From Coniochaeta sp. PMI_546 (lineage: Eukaryota; Ascomycota; Sordariomycetes; Coniochaetales; Coniochaetaceae), in the NCBI GenBank assembly GCA_021432605.1, contig MU271143.1:71277-135276 (forward strand): a stretch of 64,000 bases of DNA. The letters are read 5' to 3'. The position numbers were made by a program, and so were the translations under genes. Each line of letters begins with the position of its first letter. Positions within the stretch are counted from its first letter, which is position 1. Below, piece by piece: positions 33,149 through 42,462 of the stretch. The notes under the pieces were generated by a model that saw nothing but the letters and a program-made list of their open reading frames with translations, made no database searches and had not been told where the DNA came from.

Positions 33149-34811
33149 CTTCCAGCCGGCGCCAAGAACGCCATGAAGGAGGTTGGCCACGGCAGCGGAT
33201 TAGCAACTTATTAATGACAATTAATGTCCCTCCCTGCAAATAATCGAGTCTGGACAAATGATGAGATGTTTTGGGCTCGTCAGTGACGAAGGTGGTGGTG
33301 GTATGTCAGGCCAGAGAGGGAACGAGCGAACAAGGTCGGGTCCGGAAGCACGGGCGACTGGTGCCGGGTGACGAAGGACGGACTCAGATTCAATGGCCGG
33401 CCAAAAGTCGTCAGCCTCGGCATTCACCAACAGTGACACGTCTGGCTCAAGAAGTGCAGGCAGACACACAAGATAATCAAAGGCCGCAGGACAATGGAAG
33501 ATCAGATGAATGGACAGCAGAGGAACGATGAAGTGCTCGTGTATACGTATATTTTACGAGACAGGCCAAGCCACTATAGACGAGAAACGCACCTGAGCAC
33601 TGGCGTCAGCTCCTCGATATGGGAAGACCACCATAGCCCACGCTAATGGAATCCATCAAAGAGGCTTGAGCGTTGGACTCAGTGGGACTCAACAAACATG
33701 CAGGCCCCAGGTAACCAATTTGACCACGTGCAGCTGCCGACTGACCGTATTTGGCGGGGAATAATGGCATTCTCGCGCTTGCCGTCACCCACAGATCTCG
33801 ATGCGGCAGTCAACCAGAATGACAGACACATGTAGTACCTCACCTTAGTTCTTAGTCAGATTAAAAGAGGTCAAGGTTAAGGTACCTTAGGTACCTACAA
33901 AGGCTTTAGAAGACAACCAGATGAGTTTGAGCTGGCATAATTCTTATCAACGTTCACTCGCAGAGGAATGTCGGCAACAAGAAGAAAATGAGATTGAAGC
34001 ATCTCTTCAAAGACAGCTGCGTCTCCTGGAAGCATCTAGGGCCATCACGTATTGCGAATGCCGGCGCAGGTTGGCCGTACCTTGCTAGTTCTTTCGAGCG
34101 TGTCTTTCCATACCATAGGGACCTACCAGAAGCATGTAAGGCAGTTGCTAAATATGTTGAGTATACCGGTGCCATTGTAGTCCTCATCGCTTGTTAATCT
34201 TGCGGAAGGCTATCGCGAATAGATGTCCAATCAGTACCTGTGGGTCGCAGAGAACAATGCTCTGCTCGCACAAGAAGATCGGATACCATGCTTGCCTCCA
34301 TTGACAGCCAATGGAACTCTGATAGGGTCACACAGCTAGGCAGCCAGACTATTATGACGGCAACCGGGCCAGAAGGTCTACACTGGATTGCCCAAGTCAC
34401 CGCACCAACATGTGCGATCCCATTATCGGTGTCCGCCATGGGCGTGCCTTTTGTCGCCGCAGATTGTGGTGAGGTGCAGTATGAGCGGCGAGGTCCCCCC
34501 CTTTCTGCACTAAGACATGGTACACAGAGGATGCAACTAATCGTTCCGCTGTACTGTGGCCTCCGGCATCGTCGCTGTCCATCATCGTGTCAACAATTCG
34601 TCGCGGTTGATTAGAATAGGAAGCAAAGCCATCATGTACATTCCTGGTGACAAGCGGGCAATCGATGTTTGTGGGCAGGTAAAAAATGATATATCAGCAA
34701 ATATGTCCAATTGCTTTGCTATTCCGCCCTGGTCTAGTTGATATACACGTCCCATCTAGGTACTGACACACGGATACCAGCATACTCCACGCTCCCTCCG
34801 TCTAACAGCAT
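33149..34811. other. gene-free stretch
   Basis: About 1.6 kb between the NEM1 start and the QCR8 3' end. Short frames on both strands, for example near 34.2-34.6 kb, show no family features. An AAGGTACCTTAGGTACC palindromic element is listed separately. Confidence 0.6.
33872..33898. repeat. AAGGTACCTTAGGTACC palindromic element
   Basis: Overlapping palindromes GGTACC separated by TTA, in the sequence TTAAGGTACCTTAGGTACC. A member of the dispersed AAGGTA/TAGGTA intergenic family. Confidence 0.6.
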
Positions 34812-35550
34812 TTACTCCTCCTCTTCAGCTCCAAACTCGAGACGGCCGGGCTTGGAGTTGAGGTAGTGGTTCCTAGTTTTGCACTCTGTCAGCAATCATC
34901 CCCGATCCGTAGATGTCGGCCCTTAGTAGGGACATCGACTGAGTGATCGACGCACCGCTCAATAGCCCAGTTCATCACGTAGTAGCCGACAATGACAGGG
35001 GGCGCCCAGTAGAAGATTTGCGAGCTGACACGGCGGAACGAGTTGAAGACGGCGTCGTGGGCGGCGCCGGCGAAGGGGTTCTGGCGGTTCATCGAGATGC
35101 CATACGAGACGATGCCCTTTTGGGGGAGGCCACCTGTGATGATTCGTTAGAACCGCATGTAATTCGAACATCGTCTATCTATTCCAGAAATAATCGTTTT
35201 CGCTTGTCGTAGTCTGTTGGGTATGTTTCACATAGCTCGGGGTCGAATGCCAGACGGCGTGTCAGATGTCGAGAGTCATCTGTCGCGAAGGCATGTCCTT
35301 CGGATGTAATGAGAATCGATATCGAAAGGCACTCACCAAGGTTGCCCCAGCCACCGAGGTACCTATCATCAGACATCCATTAGCACCCCATCTTGCAAAA
35401 GACGATCCAACGATTTCAATCCTCGACACCATCACCGCCGAGAAAACCCGCACCACCCGTTCGTTTGCACCACTGCCACGGAGCTACTCACTTGTTAAAC
35501 TTGCCCAGAGGGGCCTCGCCACCGGCGCGGAGAACAGGGGAGGGACGCAT
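34812..35550 (-). CDS. QCR8: cytochrome bc1 complex subunit 8 (ubiquinone-binding QP-C)
   Basis: Four exons, 35550-35492, 35362-35337, 35133-34956 and 34872-34812, give 107 residues. Introns are 129, 203 and 83 nt, and the second exon is only 26 nt. The protein starts MRPSPVLRAGGEAPLGKFNK, continues 'YLGGWGNLGGLPQKGIVSYG' and contains 'NPFAGAAHDAVFNSFRRVSS', a transmembrane segment 'IFYWAPPVIVGYYVMNWAIE', then 'RNHYLNSKPGRLEFG'. This is the single-span Qcr8 subunit of mitochondrial complex III, near the Qo side of cytochrome b. A short gene spread over three long introns is unusual in this window. It shares its upstream region with prohibitin. Confidence 0.93.
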
Positions 35551-35972
35551 GGTGTCTATGTCGTTGAAGCTCTGAGGTGAGAGTCAATTGAGTTGTCGCA
35601 AGAACAGAAAGACAAGGCAGTGAGGTCACTTCCAGGTCGGAACAAACTCGAGGTTGAAATCAATGGCGAGAGATCCCGAGCAGCCATCCGTACTGGGACT
35701 AGCGCCGTATTATGTAACCCGAAAAGTCCAGCCGCCCGAGCTCCCTTCAACTATACCACATACCACATAAGCCACAGTACCTTACCATATAGCACATGAT
35801 CCACTCTTCTTGCGAGGCGCGGGCAACTGCTTGCAGGTGTTGAGAGCTTCAGTCGAGCTCAACCTCAAAAGTCCATACCAGGCTGTTTGATATCCCCAAT
35901 AATCCTTCGACCTCGCCAGTTCTACAGCCAGAAAACACCATTCCCCACCGGCCACCTCGACAAACCGCAAGA
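35551..35972. promoter_or_regulatory. divergent promoter of QCR8 and PHB1
   Basis: 422 nt between the two start codons. Both products are inner-mitochondrial-membrane proteins, so a shared control region is plausible but not proven. No gene is contained. TACCACATA/TACCTTACC words occur near 35757-35786. Confidence 0.5.
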
Positions 35973-36905
35973 ATGGCCGCCAACGGTCTAGGCTTCGTCT
36001 ACCGCACCGCCATCCCGGCCGCCATCGGCTTCGGCGTGCTGCAGTCCTCCATCTACGACGTCAAAGGCGGCAGCCGAGCCGTCATCTTCGACCGTCTGTC
36101 CGGAGTCAAGGAGCAGGTCGTCAACGAGGGCACGCACTTCCTCGTCCCCTGGCTGCAGCGGGCCATCGTATTCGACGTCCGCACCAAGCCGCGGAACATC
36201 GCCACCACCACCGGATCCAAGGACTTGCAGATGGTCAGCCTGACACTCAGGGTCCTGCACCGGCCGGATGTCCAGGCGTTGCCCAAGATCTACCAGGTAT
36301 GCTTTCGCCCTCTATCTCCGCGTCTCGTTACATGTCCACACAATCCAGAAGAAGAAAAAAAAGAGTATCTATAACTAACCCTTGTTCCCTCTGCAACAAA
36401 GAACCTCGGCCAAGACTACGACGAGCGTGTCCTCCCCTCCATCGGCAACGAGGTCCTAAAAGCCATCGTGGCCCAGTTCGACGCCGCCGAGCTCATCACC
36501 CAGCGCGAGGCCGTCTCGCAGCGCATCCGGTCGGACCTGACCAAGCGCGCCTCCGAGTTCAACATCGCCCTCGAGGACGTGTCCATCACCCACATGACCT
36601 TCGGCAAGGAGTTCACCAAGGCCGTCGAGCAGAAGCAGATCGCCCAGCAGGACGCCGAGCGCGCCCGCTTCATCGTCGAGCGCGCCGAGCAGGAGCGCCA
36701 GGCCAACGTCATCCGCGCCGAGGGCGAGGCCGAGAGCGCCGACACCATCTCCAGGGCCATCGCCAAGAGCGGCAACGGCCTGATCCAGATCAGGAAGATC
36801 GAGGCCAGTCGCGAGATTGCCGCTACCCTGGCGAGCAATCCGAACGTGGCTTACCTACCCGGCGGGAAGCAAGGGACGAATCTGCTGTTGAACGTTGGGC
36901 GGTAA
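35973..36905 (+). CDS. PHB1: prohibitin 1
   Basis: Exons 35973-36296 and 36402-36905 give 275 residues. The 105-nt intron has a GTATGC donor, an ATAACTAACC branch region and an AAAG acceptor. An N-terminal hydrophobic segment (about 8-27) anchors the SPFH domain: '[20 protein letters not shown]', '[20 protein letters not shown]', '[20 protein letters not shown]'. A long coiled coil (about 175-250) with '[20 protein letters not shown]' follows. Prohibitin 1 and 2 form a ring in the mitochondrial inner membrane that supports m-AAA protease, cristae and respiratory-complex assembly. Codon use is strongly C/G-ended, as in highly expressed genes. Confidence 0.96.
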
Positions 36906-37407
36906 AAGAGGAGAGAGTGTGTCTGAGGATGTGGATGGGAGCGAGAGAGAGGGAAGCGGCCCGGAAGAAAAAGAGGCAAAGGTTGTTGTGTATTACTAGC
37001 TAATGAAACCGCTGTATCTTCTCCTCTTCTAATGGATGGTTATTCACGATGTTCCAATGATGGCACAGAAACCCGCATTCCTGCCTTTGAAAGTGTGTGA
37101 AATTGGATGGACTACGGTTCTATCAGTCTGCCTTTTTAGGCAATTATCATGTCTTGTAAAAGATGTCCAGTAAAACTCTTCGCTGTGTAGCCCAACTCTC
37201 GCAGAAAACAAGAGTGCCAGGTCCGGTATGGCGACGCTGATAGTACTCCTTCCTTCCTTGGCTCCGACGGGATCCAAACCGGCATCGGTGTGTTCTCTGC
37301 GCGTCTTCCTGCACAATCTATGCGTCGTCCCGTCATATCGCAGCATATCCTTCTCCAGACGCCCCAAATCAGATATATCAGCAAACGAGCCCGAGACACA
37401 GCGCTCA
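36906..37407. other. intergenic, 3' flank of prohibitin
   Basis: No gene is seen. This is the presumed 3' UTR of PHB1 followed by the far 3' flank of REX3. A TGATAG-free open frame on the plus strand from 37228 is the antisense shadow of the REX3 extension. Confidence 0.5.
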
Positions 37408-37692
37408 CTAGTAGTTGGATCTCCGGCCCTTGTTGAACGGATAGCCCCTGTTGGACCTCCTGTAGTCGTGATTCCTCCAGTCCTTGCTAGACTCCTAGTC
37501 CATGCTGGACACACGATCCTCGCTGGATCTCGTGCCCTCGCGGCTCCTCCAGTCACCGCTGGACCCCTAGTCCTCGCCCGACCTCGCGTACACCCAACCG
37601 CGGTTTCCATTCGTCCCGCTCATGCCGTTCACGGCGACACCCCCACGTAACTGTTCACCAGTACCATGCCCAAGAGACTCCTCTGCAGACTT
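37408..37692 (-). other. in-frame coding-like extension of REX3 interrupted by UAG codons
   Basis: After the REX3 stop TAG (37695-37693) the same frame stays open apart from TAG at 37569-37567 and 37497-37495, until TAGTGA at 37410-37405. All three TAGs follow GAC. The extension also holds GAC-TGG-AGG twice, so reading TAG as TGG would give five Asp-Trp units (KDWK, EDWG, GDWR, MDWE, KDWR). Other parts look like a basic RNA-binding tail: 'SGTNGNRGWVYARSGED', 'SSGDWRSREGTRSSEDR' and 'HDYRRSNRGYPFNKGRRSNY'. Three explanations are open: A-to-I recoding of UAG to UGG, stop readthrough, or alternative splicing. A simple decayed 3' end is the null view. Confidence 0.5.
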
Positions 37693-39822
37693 CTAGTCCT
37701 TCCTCCTGTGCACCCCGCTGAGCCCCCTCACTCCGGTAGCCACAGGCGCATGGCCATTTGACTTCTCGATAAACTCCTCCGTCAAGCTCCCCTTCCTACC
37801 AGGGTGCAGGAAGTCCGTCCCCTCCACCTTCCAGCCCAGTTTCTGGAGCCGCTGCCACTCCGTCATGACCTTGAACCGCACCAGCTCGCCCGCCGCTCTG
37901 GCGTCCTCGGCACTGTCGTGTCCCCGCTGCTCGGCCGTCTCGACCTGGATGTCCCGGTTGAGGTGCTGCCTCATCAGCATCTTCAGGCCGTTCCGCATCG
38001 GCAGCGGTCCGCGGCTGTGGGGGAAGAGCAGCACTGTGTCGATTATGGTCGGGTGGATGATGCGCACCGCCCCGAGATCGTTCTCGATTGCGTGGCCGAT
38101 CAGTGGTGTGGATGGGGATATCAGAGAGAAGAGCAGGTCGCGGGCGACGAACGGGGAGGATACCTTGTGGAGGGGCGTTGTATCGGGAATATTTAGGGGT
38201 ATCTTGGGAGCGGCAGGGACATCGTAGACCTCTCCGTCCTTAAGAGATTGATCTGGTTCCGATGTGGGTAATGGCTGCTCGTGTTGTGGAGAGTAGAGTG
38301 GTGCGTTGGCAAAGTCCTCGGGGAAGACACCCGAGTAGCGGCTGTTGAAGTCCAGGATCTCGCCGATGGGTTGGACGAGCACGTCCAGTATGACCTTGCC
38401 GTCTGGCCAGCTCGTGGCCGTCAGTCGGATAAGCTCGAATCCCTTGACGGTGTAGCCCATCTCGCAGTCGAAGCAGACTGCCCTGTCCGTAGGTGCTGAA
38501 GGATTGGGCGGTGTCGCCATATAGGGCATGACGAGAGCGAGGCGAGGCGGATCAGTGGTCTTGAACACGTGGGTCTTTGCCTGTGTGCAACCTCGCGAAG
38601 CGCCGACCTCTTCCTGGCAGCAGAGCCATCGCTCGGCGTGTTTTGTGCCGTCCCTGACATCGACGGCCGTTCTCTGTGGTCGCATTTTCCTTCCTGAGTG
38701 GTAGGTGCATGGTCCTCCACCCGCGAGGGCACCATCTTCTTCTCGTCTACCGGGGAATACTTGGAAGCGGGTGCCGCATCGATCGCACTGCTCCCAGCCC
38801 TTGGAGTCTGCTTCTGCTTGACGAGCTTTCTCGACGGCTTCTTCTGTCGGGGCGACAGGGACGTACTTGTGTGCCGCCAGGCTCGCGATTGGTGTTATCA
38901 ACTTCTGCAGGAAAGCGACTTCTTGTTCAGGGCTGAGGCCGGTGTTGACTTCTCGAGGAGGCCCCAACAGAGGCCCCCTTGTGGCCTGCATGTTGGAGGT
39001 GGCAGCGGCCTCCTTCTTTTGTTCTGCTAGTCGTTCTTCCTTCCAGGCGGCCACCGACATGCGTTTGTAGCCCGTGATACGGTTTTTGATGATATTTGAG
39101 TAGATAGGTGGCTTGTCTACGGCTGCATGTTCTTCCAGGTCCAGAGCTAGCCATATGAGCTCCTGGTCGTTCAACACCAACTTCTCCTCGTCGGTGCTGG
39201 CGTCTTTCTTCAGTTCGGTGTTCAGTCGCACCAGTTGCTCATGCAGCATGCGAAGCGCCTTGTAGCGGAACTCATGCGTGGCCGGACTCGACTTGAGGTG
39301 GCGTGGATTCAGAGGCTCAGGTTTACGCGGCGCCTTTTTGGCAGTCTTTTGGGCTGCTGGTGAGGGATTCCCGGATGCTGGAGCTGATATTGGAGTTCGG
39401 GTGGTAGACGTGAATGGTGTTCCTCCGTGCGAGTGACTAGCAGCCTTGGCTGGTGTTGTCGATGATGGTGTGCTGGCAACAGCAGGCTGCGAGTGTTTCA
39501 CGGGTGACTGGGCGGCGTGGATCGGAGCCTTACGCTTCAGAGGCGGGGGTGATACTGATTTGGTGGCAGTGGTAACCTCGAGGCCGCTATTCAGACGAGA
39601 GTTGGAATGATCTCGACCCGCCTCATCCACTCGTTGTCTCTTGTTCGGTCCTCCTCCGTCTGCGTGCTCGTCCAAGGTTGTAGTCTTATATTTGGCGGCA
39701 GCGGGCTCTGTCTCCCACGTGTGCTTCCACTGACAATTGGGTGTGCTACAGGAATCACCCGAGGGACACGGTATGTTTTTAAAGTTGCGGAGCACCGCAT
39801 TCATCGCATCTAGGGCATCCAT
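37693..39822 (-). CDS. REX3: RNA exonuclease REX3 (DEDDh 3'-5' exonuclease)
   Basis: One exon, 709 residues from the ATG at 39822 (MDALDAMNAVLRNFKN). The N terminus has a CCCH-type motif 'CPSGDSCSTPNCQWKH'. A long Ser/Pro/Lys-rich linker (about 60-200) follows, then a helical region and a Cys cluster ('CDRCGTRF', 'CTYHSGRKM'). The exonuclease fold carries ExoI 'AVCFDCEMGYTVKGFELIRL' near 449, ExoII 'IGHAIENDLGAVRIIHP' near 577 and ExoIII 'HDSAEDARAAGELV' near 640, so all DEDDh catalytic acids are present. The family trims 3' ends of small stable RNAs such as MRP RNA, U5 snRNA and 5S rRNA; REX3 is preferred over REX1 by the N-terminal finger. The frame continues downstream past the stop (see the separate entry). 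Confidence 0.9.
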   Translation of the reverse strand: MDALDAMNAVLRNFKNIPCPSGDSCSTPNCQWKHTWETEPAAAKYKTTTLDEHADGGGPNKRQRVDEAGRDHSNSRLNSGLEVTTATKSVSPPPLKRKAPIHAAQSPVKHSQPAVASTPSSTTPAKAASHSHGGTPFTSTTRTPISAPASGNPSPAAQKTAKKAPRKPEPLNPRHLKSSPATHEFRYKALRMLHEQLVRLNTELKKDASTDEEKLVLNDQELIWLALDLEEHAAVDKPPIYSNIIKNRITGYKRMSVAAWKEERLAEQKKEAAATSNMQATRGPLLGPPREVNTGLSPEQEVAFLQKLITPIASLAAHKYVPVAPTEEAVEKARQAEADSKGWEQCDRCGTRFQVFPGRREEDGALAGGGPCTYHSGRKMRPQRTAVDVRDGTKHAERWLCCQEEVGASRGCTQAKTHVFKTTDPPRLALVMPYMATPPNPSAPTDRAVCFDCEMGYTVKGFELIRLTATSWPDGKVILDVLVQPIGEILDFNSRYSGVFPEDFANAPLYSPQHEQPLPTSEPDQSLKDGEVYDVPAAPKIPLNIPDTTPLHKVSSPFVARDLLFSLISPSTPLIGHAIENDLGAVRIIHPTIIDTVLLFPHSRGPLPMRNGLKMLMRQHLNRDIQVETAEQRGHDSAEDARAAGELVRFKVMTEWQRLQKLGWKVEGTDFLHPGRKGSLTEEFIEKSNGHAPVATGVRGLSGVHRRKD

Positions 39823-41099
39823 GTTGTCCGAAGACGGAGAGGCGGTATGAAGGGCGAGTAACACTGAGAAGTAGGCTCAGCGCTGCCGACGGAGGCAGAG
39901 GGCCGTGTGCTGCTCGAGTGAGGAAACAGACCGCACGGGGAGAGAAGCACGTCACAACCGCACCAACATGCCCGGTTGTGGGGATGGAGGGTGAAGAAGG
40001 AGAAGGAGAGAGAAAGGCAAGACGAGTTTCAAGCTGAAGTCAAAGTGTTGAACGTGGAATATCTGATATATCATCTGGGTAGATGAGACGATGCCTTCTG
40101 AAGTCAGATGGACTGACGTCAACTTGCGACGACTGTCTCCAAGCTGTGAGACAGCCAAGACCGTGTCAGCCGAACCAAGAGCACCTCAAATAATGAGCGT
40201 ATTCAGCAGTAATAATGCGAGATGCTATGTTGAAGTGAATGAAGCTCAAAGTTCGAAGTGCGGTAGTGATGTATGCACGTCCCGGGCCAGAAAGCGGCAT
40301 TGGGAGTTGAAGGTGGGGCACTACCGGTATCTAGGTACTAGGTAGTCTACAGCAGTTACCTACCCTGCCTTACTGAGGTGTAGTAGCCTAAACCCCGACC
40401 CACCTCTCTGGTTCGTCCCTGTAAACTGAGTCAACATCCACTGCAACCTTGTGAGATTCGACCTCTTACTACCTTATCCAGCACAATATATCACGACAGA
40501 ACTCCAAAGAACAAGTTTTCTTTGGTCTACCTGAATAGTTTGACACGTCGATATCGGTAGTATTGGTAGATTTTAGTCTGTAAATGGAAAGGGTATTGGC
40601 CAGTTAAGGTTACTACTGAGCAAACTGACATTTAAGACACGGGCAACCAGTTTAGCGCCAGATCTAGCCTGCGATCTCGTGGGGTACCTGCCTTCCTACC
40701 CTTACTACGTACAGTGTGTAACATAGTAATGCACGTGTATGCGTGGCGTTGTTCTAGGGGTTCCCTTAAGCTCCTTCGGGCGATCACGACGCAGCTATGC
40801 TGCTGGCGCCATCGCCGCTTTGCCCGGATTCGATGTCCGCCGCCGGCCCCTTGAGTTTTTTACCTTTGGCTTAATGATGAGCGTCTCAACTTGAGTCCCT
40901 ATTATCGAGAAGTGATACTCATCTTGGATTCCGATCTCTCACAAGTTGGATCGGACTCTTTTTTTTTTTATTCCAGTCTTGTCATCCTCATCCTCTCCTC
41001 TCATATGAGAACAGATCTATCAAGACAGACATATTAGCCAGAGTACATATCAGAGATTATTCCTGACAAGTAACACATAAACTGGATCTTCTCGTCATC
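39823..41099. other. divergent upstream region of REX3 and GT8 genes
   Basis: About 1.3 kb with no gene. TAGGTACTAGGTAG (near 40331-40344) and TTACCTACC (near 40356) belong to the dispersed motif family. A T11 run at 40959-40969 and the CT-rich stretch to 41000 look like a core promoter for the GT8 gene. Confidence 0.55.
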
Positions 41100-42127
41100 A
41101 TGGGTTCTCAAGCACAACCCAGACGGGCCACAGACTCAGACAAAGGCATGAACTCGACACTCCGGCTCTCACTCACCTGTCACATCCTACTAACACCTCT
41201 CCAGTCTGGACAACCCTCATAACAAACACCGACTACCTCTCCGGCCTCCTAACCCTGGACTACTCCCTCAAGCGGTCCAAGTCCGCCTACCCCCTGGTGG
41301 CCCTGTACACTGACACCTTTCCGCCCGAGGGCCATGCCGCACTCGATGCGCGCAACATCCCCAAGCAGCGAATCGAGTACCTGCTCCCCACCAAGGGCAA
41401 GGACTACAGCAACGACCCGCGCTTCTACGACTGCTGGTCCAAGCTGACCCCCTTCAGTCTGACCGAGTACTCGCGCGTCGTCCAGCTGGACAGCGACATG
41501 CTGGTCCTGCACAACATGGACGAGCTGATGACCCTCGACCTCGACCCGCCCGAGCTGGCAGCGTCCGGCGACAAGACGACCAGCAGCCGCGTCTTCGCCG
41601 CCGGCCACGCCTGCGTCTGCAACCCGCTCAAGAAGAAGCACTACCCGGCCGACTGGGTGCCGGAGAACTGCGCCTTCACCTCCCAGCACTCCGACCCGGA
41701 GGCGGCGCAGACGGTCGGCGCGGACCCTGCCGTCGGGCCCCTGGGCTTCATGAACGGCGGCCTGCAGGTGGTCAACCCGTCCAAGGAAATCTTCCAGCAG
41801 ATCGTGCGGCACATGGAGACGGATGCCGAGGCGATGGACTTCGCCGACCAGAGCCTGCTGAGCGGGCTGTTCCGGGAGAGGTGGGTGCCGCTGCCGTACG
41901 TGTACAACGCGCTCAAGACGCTGCGGTGGGAGGGCGTGCATGCGCCCATCTGGCGGGACGACAGGGTCAAGAACGTGCATTACATCCTGACGCCCAAGCC
42001 GTGGGACGAGATCGACGAGGGTGGCGAGTACATCGGCCAAGAGGAGTCGCACCGGTGGTGGGCCGAGGTCAATAAGGAGAGGAAGAAAGTTGAGAGGGAG
42101 AGTGGAGTGGCCGATGATGGCTTTTAA
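41100..42127 (+). CDS. family 8 glycosyltransferase (glycogenin/galactinol synthase-like)
   Basis: Exons 41100-41145 and 41205-42127 give 322 residues. The 59-nt intron begins GC, not GT (AAAG/GCATGA), and has a perfect TACTAAC branch point before CCAG; only this junction restores 'DSDKVWTTLITNTDYLSGLL'. The GT-A fold shows 'YPLVALYTDTFPPEGHAALD', the DxD motif in 'RVVQLDSDMLVLHNMDEL', 'GFMNGGLQVVNPS' and 'DQSLLSGLFRERW'. GT8 enzymes transfer sugars from UDP- or GDP-donors in a metal-dependent way with retention of configuration. The acceptor cannot be read. There is no signal peptide or membrane anchor, so it is probably cytosolic. Confidence 0.88.
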
Positions 42128-42462
42128 AGGTAGTCAAGTAGTCAAGCAGATTGAATACGATTATGCGACACTTCAACTAATGATGGGGGGGTGGTTGAAA
42201 CCAGGCGCGCTCTCGTATACGCGGCGATGCTATTGGCTCTGGATGGCAGCCATGCAGCAGAGGTTGGAGGAACCCTGGACATGGAAGCGACTAAAGCCAG
42301 CAGATAAATAATGTGCTTTAATGCTGACCATGGCAATTGAGCAATATTGTGACCGACGTAAGTGCAGTAAACCTAAGTCAACCATCTAGAACGTCGTCGT
42401 CTATAGCATGTAGGAAATCCCAAAATAACCCCGTCCATATCCGTACATTTGGTATTCCCGCC
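42128..42462. other. intergenic between convergent genes
   Basis: 3' flanks only; nothing else is seen. Confidence 0.6.

Noticed and set aside
37228-37650. Plus-strand open frame over the REX3 3' region
   Set aside because: No family features; it is the complement of the coding-like REX3 extension, since CTA (antisense of TAG) is not a stop.
41249-42052. Minus-strand open frame of about 267 codons opposite the GT8 gene
   Set aside because: Antisense shadow; the plus strand shows DxD and other GT8 motifs.
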